Shown here: positions 1 to 11,169 of the stretch, piece by piece
Layout of the letters: each line of letters begins with the position of its first letter
Position numbering within the stretch: the stretch's first letter is position 1
From: Orbilia blumenaviensis
Taxonomy: Eukaryota; Ascomycota; Orbiliomycetes; Orbiliales; Orbiliaceae
NCBI GenBank assembly: GCA_036872755.1
Contig: JAVHNS010000002.1
Coordinates: 3,348,001-3,412,000 of the forward strand
DNA length: 64,000 bases
Direction: 5' to 3'
Notes under the pieces: generated by a model
The model's database searches: none
Told to the model about the DNA's origin: nothing
What the model saw: the letters and a program-made list of their open reading frames with translations, nothing else
Made by a program: the position numbers and the translations under genes

Positions 1-1105
1 CAGCCTCGAGAGCATTCATTTCAATACCTCTGGGGATTTCCTGTGGTACCTTTTTGTCAACGGAGTTATTATTCTGGTAAGCTACTTATTCATCCCCACG
101 CCTAGCCCGTTGGCCAACCGCCCCGATACCCAAACCTCGCCGTACATGTAATTCTACACAGTTACACCTCCACATATCTGCCCTTTCAGTGCTTAGAAGC
201 TGCATAAGGTTCCTGGAATGGAGGAAGATTACCGTTGCGCGGGCGACACGGCCTACCTCAATCACAATCAATCATTCACAAGGCTGTGTCGTCGGCGTGA
301 CTTTGGTGGGATGGCTTTGGATATGTCGATGGAATTCCTTTTTATTTCTTTGGCTCATCGTTGTTCCTACATATTTTCGCCCTATATTCTTTTCTCTTTG
401 CATTCCTTCTGCCTATGTTCTTTCACACATTTATTTCTTAAAGCTGGGTTTCGAAATGGTTGGCTGAAGCTATGGGCGCTCGTTAAACAACCTGGATACC
501 GTTCTAACCTGATGCTTTAGTTAATCAACACGTTCATCCTCGGCGGGATGTTCTTTGCACCGGTCCTGGGAATTTCCATGGCATACTCGTGGGGACAGAG
601 GAACCGTGGTAGAAATATCAAGTTCTTCTTCATCACCATAAAGGCACAATGGCTACCATACGCTATTGCCGGAGTTACTGCTATCCAGTCACCTGGAAGT
701 GCATTCGTTCTGGTTAGCGGCATCGTCTCCGCTCACGCCTATGAATTTTTGACAGTATTGTGGCCAAGGTACGTACACCCGCAATTTGGGAGTGTTTATC
801 GGATAAATCAGTTGACTAACATGAACAACTGTAGGTTCTCGGGTGGCTCGAACCTCCTCCCAACCCCAAATTTCTTGAAATGGTCATTTGAAGGTGGTCC
901 AGGTACTCGATCTGGTGGCGCTGGAGGAGTCCGCGCTTACGGAACCGGGTTTGATCCGCGAGCTCGGGATGCAGCTCCTGCTCCTGTGCGACCGCAGGGA
1001 ATGTTCGGCGGCGACGGCGGGCGGGCTACTGGAAACAATGCCCGCCAGCAAACCAATAACGCAGCCTGGAGGAATCGAGGCGCTGGTCATCGTCTCGGCG
1101 ACTAA
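1..1105 (+). CDS. Derlin family ER protein (5' truncated by the window edge)
   Basis: This is the C-terminal part of a Derlin, a rhomboid-like pseudoprotease of the ER membrane that acts in ER-associated degradation. Readable exons are <2..76, 521..768 and 835..1105. The joined frame gives hydrophobic segments typical of Derlins (residues around FFAPVLGISMAYSWG, QWLPYAIAG and GIVSAHAYEFL), followed by a Gly/Arg-rich cytosolic tail. The last residues, RGAGHRLGD, fit an SHP box (GxGxRLG), the Cdc48/p97-binding motif. Yeast Dfm1 has SHP boxes and yeast Der1 does not, so a Dfm1-like role is inferred. The first visible intron (77..520, 444 nt) is long for this window. The second (769..834, 66 nt) is a multiple of three without a stop. 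The start codon and first membrane segments lie upstream of base 1. Family assignment is confident; which paralogue is not. Confidence 0.82.
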
Positions 1106-1940
1106 TATCGTCTTGGATGCAATGCCCTCGTTTTTGTTCGTCGCCTACTCCAATGGCACCCTTTCACACGATATATCATGTGGTATCGTTTTATCCTTTC
1201 ATTTTGGCGCATATTGAAGGAATTTGTATATACCCTGGGGCGGCTTAATAGCATTGTGGATACCTTTCATACCCTCCGGATCCTGTTCCTTTTGATTAGG
1301 GTTTATGATAAATACCCGATTCTGTAAGCACCGAAATTTTAATAAACTTAAAACAATCACCTATCTCCGGCTGTGATACTTGTAGATCCCACTGCCCGCC
1401 TCAGTAATGTCCAAACCCTATCGCCGAATCCGGCAATCAGAATTTTAGCTAAGCATTCACCAGTGTTCATCTGCATCCGAGACAAAAGGTTCTTAAGCGA
1501 TAACTCTAGTTCATTGACTGGAATCAAATTAGACCCTCCCTTCCATGGCCTAGAATTATCCTGTCATGGATCGTTGGGGTAAGTATATATTGCGGCACTT
1601 CCCCGCCAAATTATAAACCTAGACAGTCTGGGAAACTAGACGGTACCTCGCATGATCCACAAAGGAGGCAGTGTATGGGATCACCAGGGCATTGACTCTG
1701 CGCAGAGAGAGTTAACGAATATGCTTAATCTTATATTGTGAGGTCACAGTTTTATGTATTCTAGAAGGATAGTGGAGAGAATCAATGATAGACTATATAA
1801 GGCCCCCCCTTCTATCATGAGCCCCCTAGCTTCGACTCAATCGGATAGATGTCATATACACCCAATCAATGCATACTTTACTATAAGAAAAAACCCTATA
1901 CCCTGTACAGAACTACATTATTATCTGCAAAGCTTCGAAG
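1106..1940. other. Intergenic: Derlin 3' region and promoter of the apple-module gene
   Basis: No gene seen. The first part is the Derlin 3' UTR with an AATAAA-type hexamer near 1341. The second part should be the promoter of the next gene, including the TATA box at 1794-1800. The short open frames here have no recognisable protein features. Confidence 0.6.
1794..1800 (+). promoter_or_regulatory. TATA box of the secreted apple-module gene
   Basis: A clean TATATAA lies about 140 nt upstream of the ATG at 1941 and is followed by a C-rich run. Most housekeeping genes in this window lack such an element nearby, so it may mark an inducible promoter. The role is inferred from position. Confidence 0.5.
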
Positions 1941-3785
1941 ATGGCGAACTGGGCGCTCACCTTCAGCGCAGCCACTGCCCTTCTATCCCTTTTAGTAGAA
2001 GCAAAGCCTCACCTCCATCACCACCTAAAGCGTGCTAGCACAAACCCATCCTACAGGCTAGTCTACTCAAACGTCCAAAAGGTCCCTAACTTCGGCGACT
2101 GCATCGATTACACTACCCTCGACAATGCAGGAAACTATTCCACTGTCGCCATACAATGTTCAACCGAGGCCGATGCTGCCACCACTGGCGCAAAATTCTT
2201 TGCCATTTATCAGACTACGGAACAGAAGGGGACTGACTTTTGGTGGTGTGGATGGTGGAACGCAGCTATTGTTGACATGGCAGATGTGATTGAGAGTTAT
2301 CAAGAAAATGGGAATGCAATCTACAAGGCTTATGGGTATAACTTCATCTCAAGTGCTACTACGGCATCGACTTCCGCGAAGACTAGTTTATTAGGTACCG
2401 TCAAGGCTTCTACTTCAACCTCGGCCTCAGTAAAGGGTACTACTTCAAGTGCAACAGCAAAGGGTGGTACCTCGAGTGCTGCATCTTCAGCTAGTTCCAA
2501 GTCTTCATCAGCGACTGATCCCAAGTCTCAACCCACGGCTTCTTCTACCTACTCAATTGGAGGTGCACCATCCCCTACATCATTGACTGGGAATGCGCCA
2601 TCTCCCGCTACTTCTAATGAGAGCGCAAAGTCTAAGGCTTCGTCCTCTGTCTCCACTTCAGTGACAGGGGTGGCCCTAACTTCTTCTGGGGATAATTCGT
2701 CTCCGAATCCCACTACTTTGACTGGGAAGACCTCTCCCTCCACTGGGAAAACTTCTTCGGCAACTCCGACTACCACAAGCAAGGCTGGTGCTAGTTCATC
2801 TGCTCAAACTACTGGTAAATCCTCAAGCCAGTTACTCCCCGCAGGCACAACGACAATGACATACGTCGCGACAGCCACTGGAATCGCTGGCTTTTCATTT
2901 GTAACTGGCGCTGTTGATGCCATCCCTTCTCAAAACATTATAGACTACTGGATTTCAGACACCGATTTAAACTCCCAGAGCCCGGAGACTATATGCGCAA
3001 ACCATTGTTCCTCAGACTCTTCTTGCAAATCATTTGCTGTCTGGGCTCAACAAACATGGTTTAACTGCGCCATCTACTCTGTTGCCACTACCACTTCAAC
3101 TCTTCAAACCAGTAATATGACAACCCTTGATGACGGGTCTATCTCTTCCGCTATAATTTTCAATAAAGGGAAAGATACAAACCTCTCACTCAAATACTCT
3201 TTTGAAAACCCGAAGTGCGGTCTGAAGGGTTTCCTCTGGTACGAGAATGCATTCGCAGACAGCAGTTTAGACGATATCGACGACGTTGTTACCTGCGCGA
3301 GCTACTGTAAATCCCAATCAGGCTGCTTAACCTACGAATGGCAACCATCGATTCAACGTTGTCAAACTTGGAATAAAGACATGTTCGCAGCTGGATATCT
3401 AACCTATGATCCCATCTCAACCACGTTCTGGTATGACGCTAAATGCGACCTCTCAAAGACACTCAGCCCGAATTTTAGAAATACTAGATTGACAGCCGAT
3501 CAAAAGACAAAATACTGCGGTATCAAGGGAGATTACAACAGCTCTGCCAGCGGGAACACATATAAAGTATACAACACAGCTACAGCAGATGAATGTGGTA
3601 AATGGTGCCATGTGTACCCCGTCTTCAACAGCTATAGGTGGAGCACGACCGATGGCTCATGTTACTGCCAAGCACCGAGTATCGGACTGGCGGTTGTGGC
3701 AAATAGCGCCAGCAGTAATGTGCATTACGCAATGGATTGCTATTCGAAGATGTATTATTTGTACACCGATATGACTGTTCTGTAA
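1941..3785 (+). CDS. Secreted protein with Ser/Thr-rich linker and three apple/PAN-like Cys modules
   Basis: One uninterrupted 614-residue frame. Residues 1-21 are a signal peptide, followed by His-rich sequence and a Lys-Arg dipeptide at 30-31 that could be a Kex2 site. Residues about 32-135 form a globular region with Cys and a Trp-rich patch (FWWCGWWN). Residues about 140-300 are Ser/Thr/Ala-rich, with repeats such as SPTSLTGN and SPNPTTLTGK, and should be heavily O-glycosylated. The C-terminal half has three Cys-rich segments with module Cys near 352, 426 and 526; spacings such as CANHC and CASYC recall PAN/apple folds that bind carbohydrate or protein. The protein ends without a membrane segment or clear GPI signal, so release or wall association is inferred. 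Similar architectures are frequent in nematode-trapping and other early-diverging ascomycetes. Function is unknown; adhesion or host/wall contact is a guess. Confidence 0.78.
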   Translation: MANWALTFSAATALLSLLVEAKPHLHHHLKRASTNPSYRLVYSNVQKVPNFGDCIDYTTLDNAGNYSTVAIQCSTEADAATTGAKFFAIYQTTEQKGTDFWWCGWWNAAIVDMADVIESYQENGNAIYKAYGYNFISSATTASTSAKTSLLGTVKASTSTSASVKGTTSSATAKGGTSSAASSASSKSSSATDPKSQPTASSTYSIGGAPSPTSLTGNAPSPATSNESAKSKASSSVSTSVTGVALTSSGDNSSPNPTTLTGKTSPSTGKTSSATPTTTSKAGASSSAQTTGKSSSQLLPAGTTTMTYVATATGIAGFSFVTGAVDAIPSQNIIDYWISDTDLNSQSPETICANHCSSDSSCKSFAVWAQQTWFNCAIYSVATTTSTLQTSNMTTLDDGSISSAIIFNKGKDTNLSLKYSFENPKCGLKGFLWYENAFADSSLDDIDDVVTCASYCKSQSGCLTYEWQPSIQRCQTWNKDMFAAGYLTYDPISTTFWYDAKCDLSKTLSPNFRNTRLTADQKTKYCGIKGDYNSSASGNTYKVYNTATADECGKWCHVYPVFNSYRWSTTDGSCYCQAPSIGLAVVANSASSNVHYAMDCYSKMYYLYTDMTVL

Positions 3786-4281
3786 CTGTATTTTTGGTCA
3801 GTGTTGTTTTTGCTCTGCCGACGTAGATTCGACAAATAAAAGCGGATAGACTGTTGTATTGACTGTACTTATACCCTATATAACAATGTACCTGATGAAT
3901 TCCGATAAGAATACCCTGTCATTTTGGCCTCGTGGCACTTAATTCTAAGCAAGGCCTGTACTATGTTTAATACGGGCTTGACCATGCACCGCCACACCTA
4001 TATATGTGTTGGTATGTTGTAGTTTGTCTCTGTGGCGCGGTAATAACCCTTGCCAATCCACTGTGGGCAATTTTTTTTCGCTTAACCTCATCCTTCGACT
4101 TTTTAAAGATTTAATTTTTTTTGTTTAAACAGAAAGTTCCACCAGACATCTCTCCGACTTCCAACCTCCACCCCATAAATCATCACCCAATCATTCCGAC
4201 ATCGAGAACAACAGCTCAATTGAGCAAAATATCCTTTCTTTATCGACTCGTCTACGACATTCTCTTCAGAATATATTACGA
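3786..4281. other. Intergenic: 3' UTR and CBF5 promoter
   Basis: Contains the poly(A) signal at 3835, T-rich tracts near 4071-4130, and a pyrimidine-rich leader just before the CBF5 start. No other gene seen. Confidence 0.6.
3835..3840 (+). terminator. Poly(A) signal AATAAA
   Basis: A canonical AATAAA sits about 50 nt after the stop codon of the apple-module gene. This is the expected place for a fungal polyadenylation signal. Confidence 0.55.
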
Positions 4282-6148
4282 ATGACCGACAAAATGGAGG
4301 TAGTTGGGAAGAAGGAGGAGGATAACGAGTACGCGATCAAACCTGAGAACATCTCGCCGACAACCGACACCAGTATGTACCATATCTACTATCTATCTAT
4401 CTATATCCTGTCTTTCCTCAGGTCGACAGGTCGCCTTTGTATGGGAATCCGATAGCTAACTACTTGTTACTCAACAGGCACCTGGCCGTGAGTCCTACGT
4501 CCCTCCTCGACTCGATCAATCGATCGCACATTATCGACTTTTATATACTAACCGACCACTTATAACAGACTCCTTCTTAAGAACTATGACAAACTCAGAG
4601 TCCGAACTGGCCATTTCACTCCGATACCAGTGTATGTCCCATCCTCTTTTCTCTGTTTAGAAAGAACGTTGGCTAACTTGGGTACCCACTCAGCGGCTGC
4701 CCCCCTCTCAAACGCGACCTCAAGTCCTATGTCTCCAGCGGTGTTATCAATCTCGACAAGCCCTCAAACCCATCTTCGCACGAAGTAGTAGCATGGATCA
4801 AGAGAATTCTCAAGATCGAAAAAACTGGCCACTCGGGAACCCTCGATCCCAAGGTTACCGGCTGTCTGATCGTCTGCCTTGACCGCGCAACCAGACTCGT
4901 GAAATCACAGCAGGGAGCAGGAAAGGAATACGTTTGCGTCCTCCGTCTTCATGACAAAGTCACTTCCGAAGCGACTGTTGCTCGCGCATTAGAAACTCTT
5001 ACTGGTGCTCTATTCCAGCGACCCCCACTTATCTCCGCTGTCAAGCGTCAATTGCGTATCCGAACAATCTACGAATCAAAACTCTTGGAATTCGACAATG
5101 ACCGCCATCTTGCGGTCTTCTGGGTCTCTTGCGAAGCAGGTACCTATATCCGTACGCTATGCGTTCATCTAGGTCTTCTCCTCGGGGTCGGCGGTCACAT
5201 GCAAGAACTGCGAAGAGTAAGATCCGGTGCCCTCTCTGAAAACGACAACATTGTCACTCTCCACGATGTTCTTGACGCACAGTGGATGTATGAAAACACA
5301 AGGGATGAGACCTATCTACGACGGGTCATTAGGCCTCTCGAAAGTTTGTTGTTGGGTTATAAGAGGGTTGTTGTCAAGGATTCGGCAGTTAATGCAGTTT
5401 GCTATGGCGCCAAGCTGATGTTGCCCGGCCTGCTAAGATTTGGTAAGTCTCCTCTAATATATTCAATACCTTTTCCTAGCATTTATCTTGTTTTCTTGGA
5501 AAGATGGTGGCTAATAGTTGGGTTATTGTATAGAGGATGGCATCGAGGTCCACGAAGAAGTTGTCCTGATGACAACGAAGGGTGAAGCTATTGCCATTGG
5601 TATCGCGCAGATGTCGACCGTCGAGATGACAACATGCGATCACGGCGTCGTCGCTAAGGTCAAGAGGTGTATCATGGAGCGTGACCTGTACCCTAGAAGA
5701 TGGGGTATGGGCCCCATTGCTACTGAGAAGAAGAAGTTGAAGGCCGATGGTAAACTTGACGTATGTAGCTCCCATATTATTTTTTCTCTTATAATGGCTG
5801 TCTCGGTTTACTGAACTGTCTTCTTTTTTGTTCTCACAGAAATATGGCCGAACGAACGAGGCAACACCCAAGAAGTGGAAGGAGAAGTACACTGACTACA
5901 CCGCCCCTGAAGGCTCCGCTTCTGCTCCTGCCGCCGCCCCAGCAGCTGCCGGTGGTGATGAAGATGTCGAGATGAAGACTACCCCGGCAACCAAAACCGA
6001 GGAGAAGAAGGAGAAGAAGCGAAAGTCTGCCGAAGTGGAAGAGACCGAAGAGGAGAAACAGGAAAGGAGAAGACTAAAGAAGCAGAAGAAAGAGGAAAAG
6101 AAAGCAAGGAAGGAGAAGGAGAAGAGTGCAAAGGAGGATGACGAGTAG
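4282..6148 (+). CDS. CBF5: H/ACA snoRNP pseudouridine synthase Cbf5 (dyskerin)
   Basis: Catalytic subunit of nucleolar box H/ACA RNPs, which pseudouridylate rRNA and snRNA. Six exons: 4282..4372, 4478..4487, 4569..4631, 4694..5442, 5534..5760, 5840..6148, giving 482 residues, the usual fungal size. The N-terminal dyskerin-like segment ([12 protein letters not shown]) spans the 10-nt second exon. The TruB domain carries [12 protein letters not shown], with catalytic Asp at about 106. A PUA domain follows at roughly residues 295-375. The C-terminus is a Lys/Glu-rich tail (repeated KKEEKK and KRK blocks) typical of nucleolar Cbf5. Intron 1 contains a (CTAT)n run. The start was chosen because an ATG at 4282 precedes the conserved N-terminus in frame. 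Exon joins keep frame and restore conserved family sequence at every junction. Confidence 0.93.
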
Positions 6149-7199
6149 ATCATTCCCACACCCTTACACCTTCTTTCCTTTCTTCATTTCCTCTTTCTTC
6201 CTCTAATAATCCGTACCTGCAGGGAAAAGAAGGGAGGGAGGAGGGGGGAATCAACCCAACAGACCCTTCTTTCCTCCCTTACTCCCCAAAAGTTATCCAA
6301 CGGTCGTGCGCAGTGGTGTTGTTGTTTTATCATAGTATGGGATGGGAGTCCTCGTTTTTTTTTTCTTTCCTCTTTCTCTTGCCGTCACCAGTCTTTCGCA
6401 CGGTTGAATTGTAAGGCTATATTTTCCTGCTTATGGCTATTCCTCATTTACTTTTTCTTCCTCATCTTTCTTCCTTATGCCTCTAGTTCCCCTGTAACAA
6501 TAGTATACACCGTTTCACGCTGCATGTTCTATTAGATGACCTCGTGTGTTCTCTTTTTTTCAAGTTATATCTTATTATATCCTCACGCATCCATACGAGT
6601 CTCCCTTTCGTAAAACCGCTTCAATGCATTAGGGCCACAAGATTTCCGAGAGGCATATCTTCATGGTATTTAGACCACCATGCCTCTCAAGACAACTATC
6701 GAGGGGGGAAAGACAGTGACACGCTATTTATAATCCCATAGCCTATCTATGTAAGCAGTAAGCAAGCTAAACAACTTCGAACCTTCTAGAGGTACCAGTA
6801 ACAGGAGGTAATATAGTAGAATACACGGAAGAAAGGAGTAGTTAAGACAAAAAGAGTTCACGCCCGCCTCATAACCATGCCCATAACGATAAAGATGCAT
6901 AATATGGTACCCGATGTCATCAAAGTATGGAAATCAAAGTGGAAAAAAGGAAGAGGAAAAAAAAAAAAAAAAAAAAAAAAAGGAAACCCGACTTATGAGC
7001 AGTAGAAGAAAGAAGAAAGAAGAGGAAAAATATGTCAAGCAATCGCTAAAGAAAGCTATGCTTTTAGTTGTTCGTTACCCGTCTCATTATATCCTAAAAA
7101 AGAGAAGAAATTAAGGATGGAAGCATACACCCTTCATCCAAACCATCAAGTTGAAATCATCAACTTTAACAACTCCGTGAGGTCCCCGCCATAGGACAT
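6149..7199. other. Intergenic between convergent CBF5 and PEX3
   Basis: 3' flanks of two convergent genes. It holds CT-rich and G-rich stretches after CBF5 and a 25-nt A-tract at 6957-6981 in purine-rich sequence. The small open frame over the A-tract is low complexity and not supported as a gene. Confidence 0.6.
6957..6981 (+). repeat. A-tract (25 A)
   Basis: A run of 25 A on the plus strand between two convergent genes, flanked by purine-rich DNA. No retroposon body was recognised next to it. Confidence 0.8.
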
Positions 7200-9002
7200 C
7201 TAATCCGTTGGCGAAGCCTTCGATAAATCGAAGTTGGAGTAAATTATGGCACTGAACCCGGTTAGGTCTTGTTGCTTCTCCATTGCCTGTATATTGTCGT
7301 TAGCGATGACATCCCCATCAAAAGGACATCGACAGTACGAATCTTACCTTTAGGTACTCGTTTGGAATTCCGTTTCCGATCAAATGGGCCTGTCTGGTCA
7401 CAACAGCAAGAATGTTTGCAACCTTTGTCTTCGCATCTGGAGGCACCTCAAAGACTTCTTGAATTCGTCCCTCGCGATCGACGCTACCGGGCATTGGCAT
7501 CGCTACTACTTTGAATGCCTGTTCAGCCAATTTCTCTTCAAGTAGGATATTGAATGCAGCGTCGAATAGCTGGCTGAGAACATCTCGTCCTGGCGGGGAG
7601 TCGATAAGATCGGATGTTTCGTCCAAGAGGCGACGTAGAGGAGCGGATGATGCAAATGCGGATGTTTGGGCGGTGCCAATTGGATCTGGTGTGGTGTGCT
7701 CGGGGATCACTCCGGCCTCACGAAGGACTAAGTCTTCATCACCGCTTGGAGGGAGGAGGAAGGGGAGCCAACTGGTTCTTGCAATAGGTAGTTAGTTCGA
7801 GTGCCTTTTAAACGTTCTTGAAGCGTAGGCTTTATATATTGAAAAGAACATACGAGAATTCTCCATCGCCTTCGATTGTCTTGCGGATTTGAAGCGTGAG
7901 ATCACGAAGCTGCGACATGGAGATGTCGTCACGTGGGTTCAATCTGCCTTAACATTAGTATATAACAATGCGATATTAATGGCAGGGCTAAAAACATACG
8001 GCCCGAAAACCTGCTTAACGGAAACTTCAACAATTGACAGAAGCTTCCTCCAGCCCCGGTGCAACAGCCACCAGCTGAATGTGAGGTACTTTCGGTTGAC
8101 ATCGTAGTCTTCCTGTGATAATTGGGGGTTGTTCTCGTTGTTTTCAAGAGAGATTGGGGATTCTGTATCTCTTTCGGCGAGTGAGATAACCGAGGAGAGG
8201 TAGTTCCGGCGGCCAAGGAGGTTCAGCTGGATACGGGTGAGGAAACAAAGGAGGGCGAGGGTATATATTAAGGTGAAGGCGCGGGTTATAGCTACATTGA
8301 TTACCAGTTAGTAAGGGGCTATGTTGTATTTTTACGTATATTAATGTATATTTGCGCGCTGCTGAAGACTGACAGGTTATCTTGAGTTCATTCCACAGCT
8401 GAGCCTTTGTTCTCTTGGGCCTCGGTTCCCCTGTTCCGGTCTGAGGGGCCGGTTCCGACTTCAGGGATTTGACAGAGACGCCGTCGTCGTCTTTGACGGA
8501 CAGAGCACCGAAAGAGACTTCAGAGGGCGCACCGCTCTTCGCCAGACGGGCAGCCTTCTTCTCCTGTAATTGGTGAGTGATCTGCTCGACAGGGAGCAGT
8601 TCGAGAATTCGTTCGGTGGCGGTGGGGAGGAGGGCGAGGACGGTAAAAGAGCAGTCTTCTTGGTTCTGCTCGAAGCGGCGACGCAGGCTACGCAGACTGT
8701 TAGCATTGTAGGTTCCCCTGTTTAAGTATTATAAAATACCATAGTACTACTATACAATACTATTATATGTTATATAGTATCTTATGATAGAGTTGCCAGG
8801 GGTAGCACAATATAAGAAGAGCTATCAGAATTGGGAATCCATACTTCTCCTTCGCTATACGGTCGGTGGCCATGCGATTCTTGGCCTCGGTGAGTTTGGA
8901 GATAACATAGTTGGCGCCGAGGTAGATGGAGCCGACAATGCCAGCACCGATGGCGATGTTTGTGCGGTTCTTGCGAAAGAAGGTGCGCGTCTGCTTGAGC
9001 AT
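7200..9002 (-). CDS. PEX3: Peroxisomal membrane biogenesis protein Pex3
   Basis: Pex3 anchors in the peroxisomal or ER membrane and docks Pex19 for insertion of peroxisomal membrane proteins. Six exons on the minus strand: 8845..9002, 8374..8696, 8000..8291, 7854..7943, 7348..7777, 7200..7286, giving 459 residues. The N-terminus is MLKQTRTFFRKNRTN, a basic patch, then a hydrophobic anchor at about residues 16-35. The conserved segment DRIAKENL...RRRFEQNQEDC follows directly and spans the first splice junction. Later family blocks include LWNELK, FTLIYTLALL, RRNYLSSV, SWLPFLLPPS and the C-terminal FSAIIYSNF. An upstream in-frame ATG exists, but Pex3 proteins normally begin just before the anchor, so 9002 was chosen. 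Divergent from ATG101. Confidence 0.92.
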
Positions 9003-10239
9003 TTCGATGAAGTTGGTGGTGATGGTGAGTTTGGAAGGGAGACTGGTCGCGTTCTGAGGTTTCACTCTTAGAGGGCCTTTGCACCAGAAGACGTGGGGAA
9101 TGTTTCGGCCTGCACGTGTGACCGACCGACCGACGAGGATTTTCAGCCGACACAACACAAAAGTCAATCACAATCAACACAGCGACAACACAACAACACA
9201 CAAAGGGGGAACGCAACGAGACCAACGAGACCCAAGGGAAATTGAACAACACCGGGGACAACACATACCGGGGAGCCCGGAGATATTAGCAACACATAAC
9301 CTTCAACAGGGGGGGGTCCCCCGGAGTGAGGGGTCTATTTCGAGGAGCGGAGGACGCTAAGCTGCTTGTAAGCTGTCTTCTCTTGGATAATGCAAAATGC
9401 CGGCATCTTCACTGGCACTGGCACTGGCAGTGACAGGGGACAAGCATGGCATTACACCCATCCATCTAGACATACATACTCATACATACATACATACATT
9501 ACATACATTGCCATCGGACGGGCATCAGCAGACTCGCCGACGATATGATATAAAGTATGTGACTGGGCCGCGTGTGCGCTTTTGTCAGTCGGGCTCTTCC
9601 AGTAGCACCAGTGGAAGACGGATCCATCCGCTTGCATCGCTCGGGTGGAATGCCCCTCTCCTTCTTCGTTCCTTTTTTTTTAAATTGTAAAGTATGCTTC
9701 ACTAATACACTTAAGTATATAAAGATGGTGGATCTGTATGGATCTCGAGAGAGAGAGAAGAGGAGAGGGAATCTAGTACTAGTGTTGGGTATATTAAAGT
9801 AGTAGTTCGAGCTAATGGGAGAGAGGGTGCCGCATAGAACCGGCTGTGATTTCATGAAATCCAACTTTAACCACTCAAACTTCCCCGCCATCACTTCACA
9901 TCATCATCACCATCATCATCATCATCAGTAGATGTTCCCTTTATCAACCTCAGCTTCACCAACTTGACTTTTCTGCCCTCGTCTTCACCTTCGTCCTAGG
10001 ATCGCCGTATCGAATACCATCCCCTCGGCTCCCTGCTCCCTGTGGTCGTCCTCACCGTATTTCCTCCCTGCACACAAAAAGTCCCGCCGAAACCGCCAGG
10101 CCAGAGCTCCCACCCCGCCACACCTGTCGTTCTGCAAATTCAACATAAACCGCTCGCTGCCAACCTACCTCAAATTCTTCCAGTTCTCCTAATTCCTCAA
10201 CCTCCTTTCCTCCCAACATTCAAAATATTGCAATCAACC
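9003..10239. other. Divergent intergenic between PEX3 and ATG101
   Basis: Shared promoter region. It holds a (CATA)n run around 9468-9507, GA-rich sequence near 9745-9770, and a CAT/ATC trinucleotide run around 9899-9929. A 66-codon stretch upstream of the ATG101 start (from 10042) is open in frame but looks like a Pro-rich leader. No separate gene seen. Confidence 0.55.
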
Positions 10240-11169
10240 ATGAACCGGCCGCCAGAATTCGTGCTCGACGCTGTCGTCGAGCCTACGTTCGCAAAAGACG
10301 TCGTAAAAGGTCCGTCATTTGAAGAGTTTTTCCCTTTCCTGTTCCTCTCCCTGCACTTTTGTCATCCCTGTTCCCGTGGAGCTAGCTCAGCCAAAACATC
10401 AGAAAGAGAAAAAACAGAGAAAATTCGGAACCGACCGATACAAGAAAAGAAAAAAGTCCAATATGGCAAAAAATATGAATAGTCTGACTAACTATCTATC
10501 GCCGGATACATACAGCCATTCTTGCCGCTATCTTCTTCCATCGTCTATTCCCTTCGATACGGCCGAAAACAAGGGACCTCCTGGACCTCACATTGGTAAA
10601 TACCACACAACCCGAAAAGAAAAAAAAAGCCATTACATAAAAAACGACACATCTCTAACAAATGCAATTGAATCATTTCCCATCAGCCGTCGGTCGATGA
10701 CTCCGAACTCGATGCTCTGATAGAAAACCGCACCTCCTCGATGATCCGTTCCGTCGAATCTACCCCGGGCGCATCTTCTGCAAAAACCCAAATAGCAGTC
10801 CAATTTTTCGAGAAGAAGCAAAAGCGAAAAGCATGGTTCTCCAGTAAAGACGAAGAAGTTTGTTGGGAAGGATGGTTGCTCGACATCACACTGTTATACC
10901 CCAGGACTGAGTCCCGTGCGTATACTTTTTTTTTTTTTAACTATCTTATGCCATAGTATTTTTTCTAACAGGTGTCATCAGAGCGCGCCCAAGCCCGCAA
11001 AGACATGGAATCGGCCCTCCAGCTCACAATCCTCAAAATCATCGATATCGTAAACAACAATAAAGATCATATCCCTCCGATAACGACTAGCGATTACAAT
11101 CCGTTTCCTTACAAGATTTTTGTCCCCCAGAAAGGAGACAACTGGAGCGGGAGATTCTTTTCGACATAG
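10240..11169 (+). CDS. ATG101: Autophagy initiation factor Atg101
   Basis: Atg101 is a HORMA-domain subunit of the Atg1/ULK complex that stabilises Atg13 and recruits downstream autophagy factors. Four exons: 10240..10309, 10516..10595, 10687..10915, 10982..11169, giving 188 residues. Family features are FVLDAVVEP at the N-terminus, AIFFHRLFPSIRP from exon 2, the block CWEGWLLDITLLYP, and PFPYKIFVP near the end. The WF-finger, which recruits later factors in animal Atg101, corresponds to Trp100-Phe101 in the segment RKAWFSSKDE. The last junction uses the second of two nearby AG acceptors (10981) because only it keeps the frame. The frame is open upstream to an ATG at 10042, but the conserved N-terminus and a good AACCATG context favour 10240. 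Confidence 0.88.

Noticed and set aside
8461..9264. Alternate-frame open readings over the PEX3 5' exons (e.g. 8782-9264, minus)
   Set aside because: These are shadows of the spliced PEX3 frame, which alone gives conserved sequence.
10042..10482. Unspliced 146-codon frame starting upstream of ATG101
   Set aside because: It reads through the first ATG101 donor into an intron; the spliced model gives the conserved protein.
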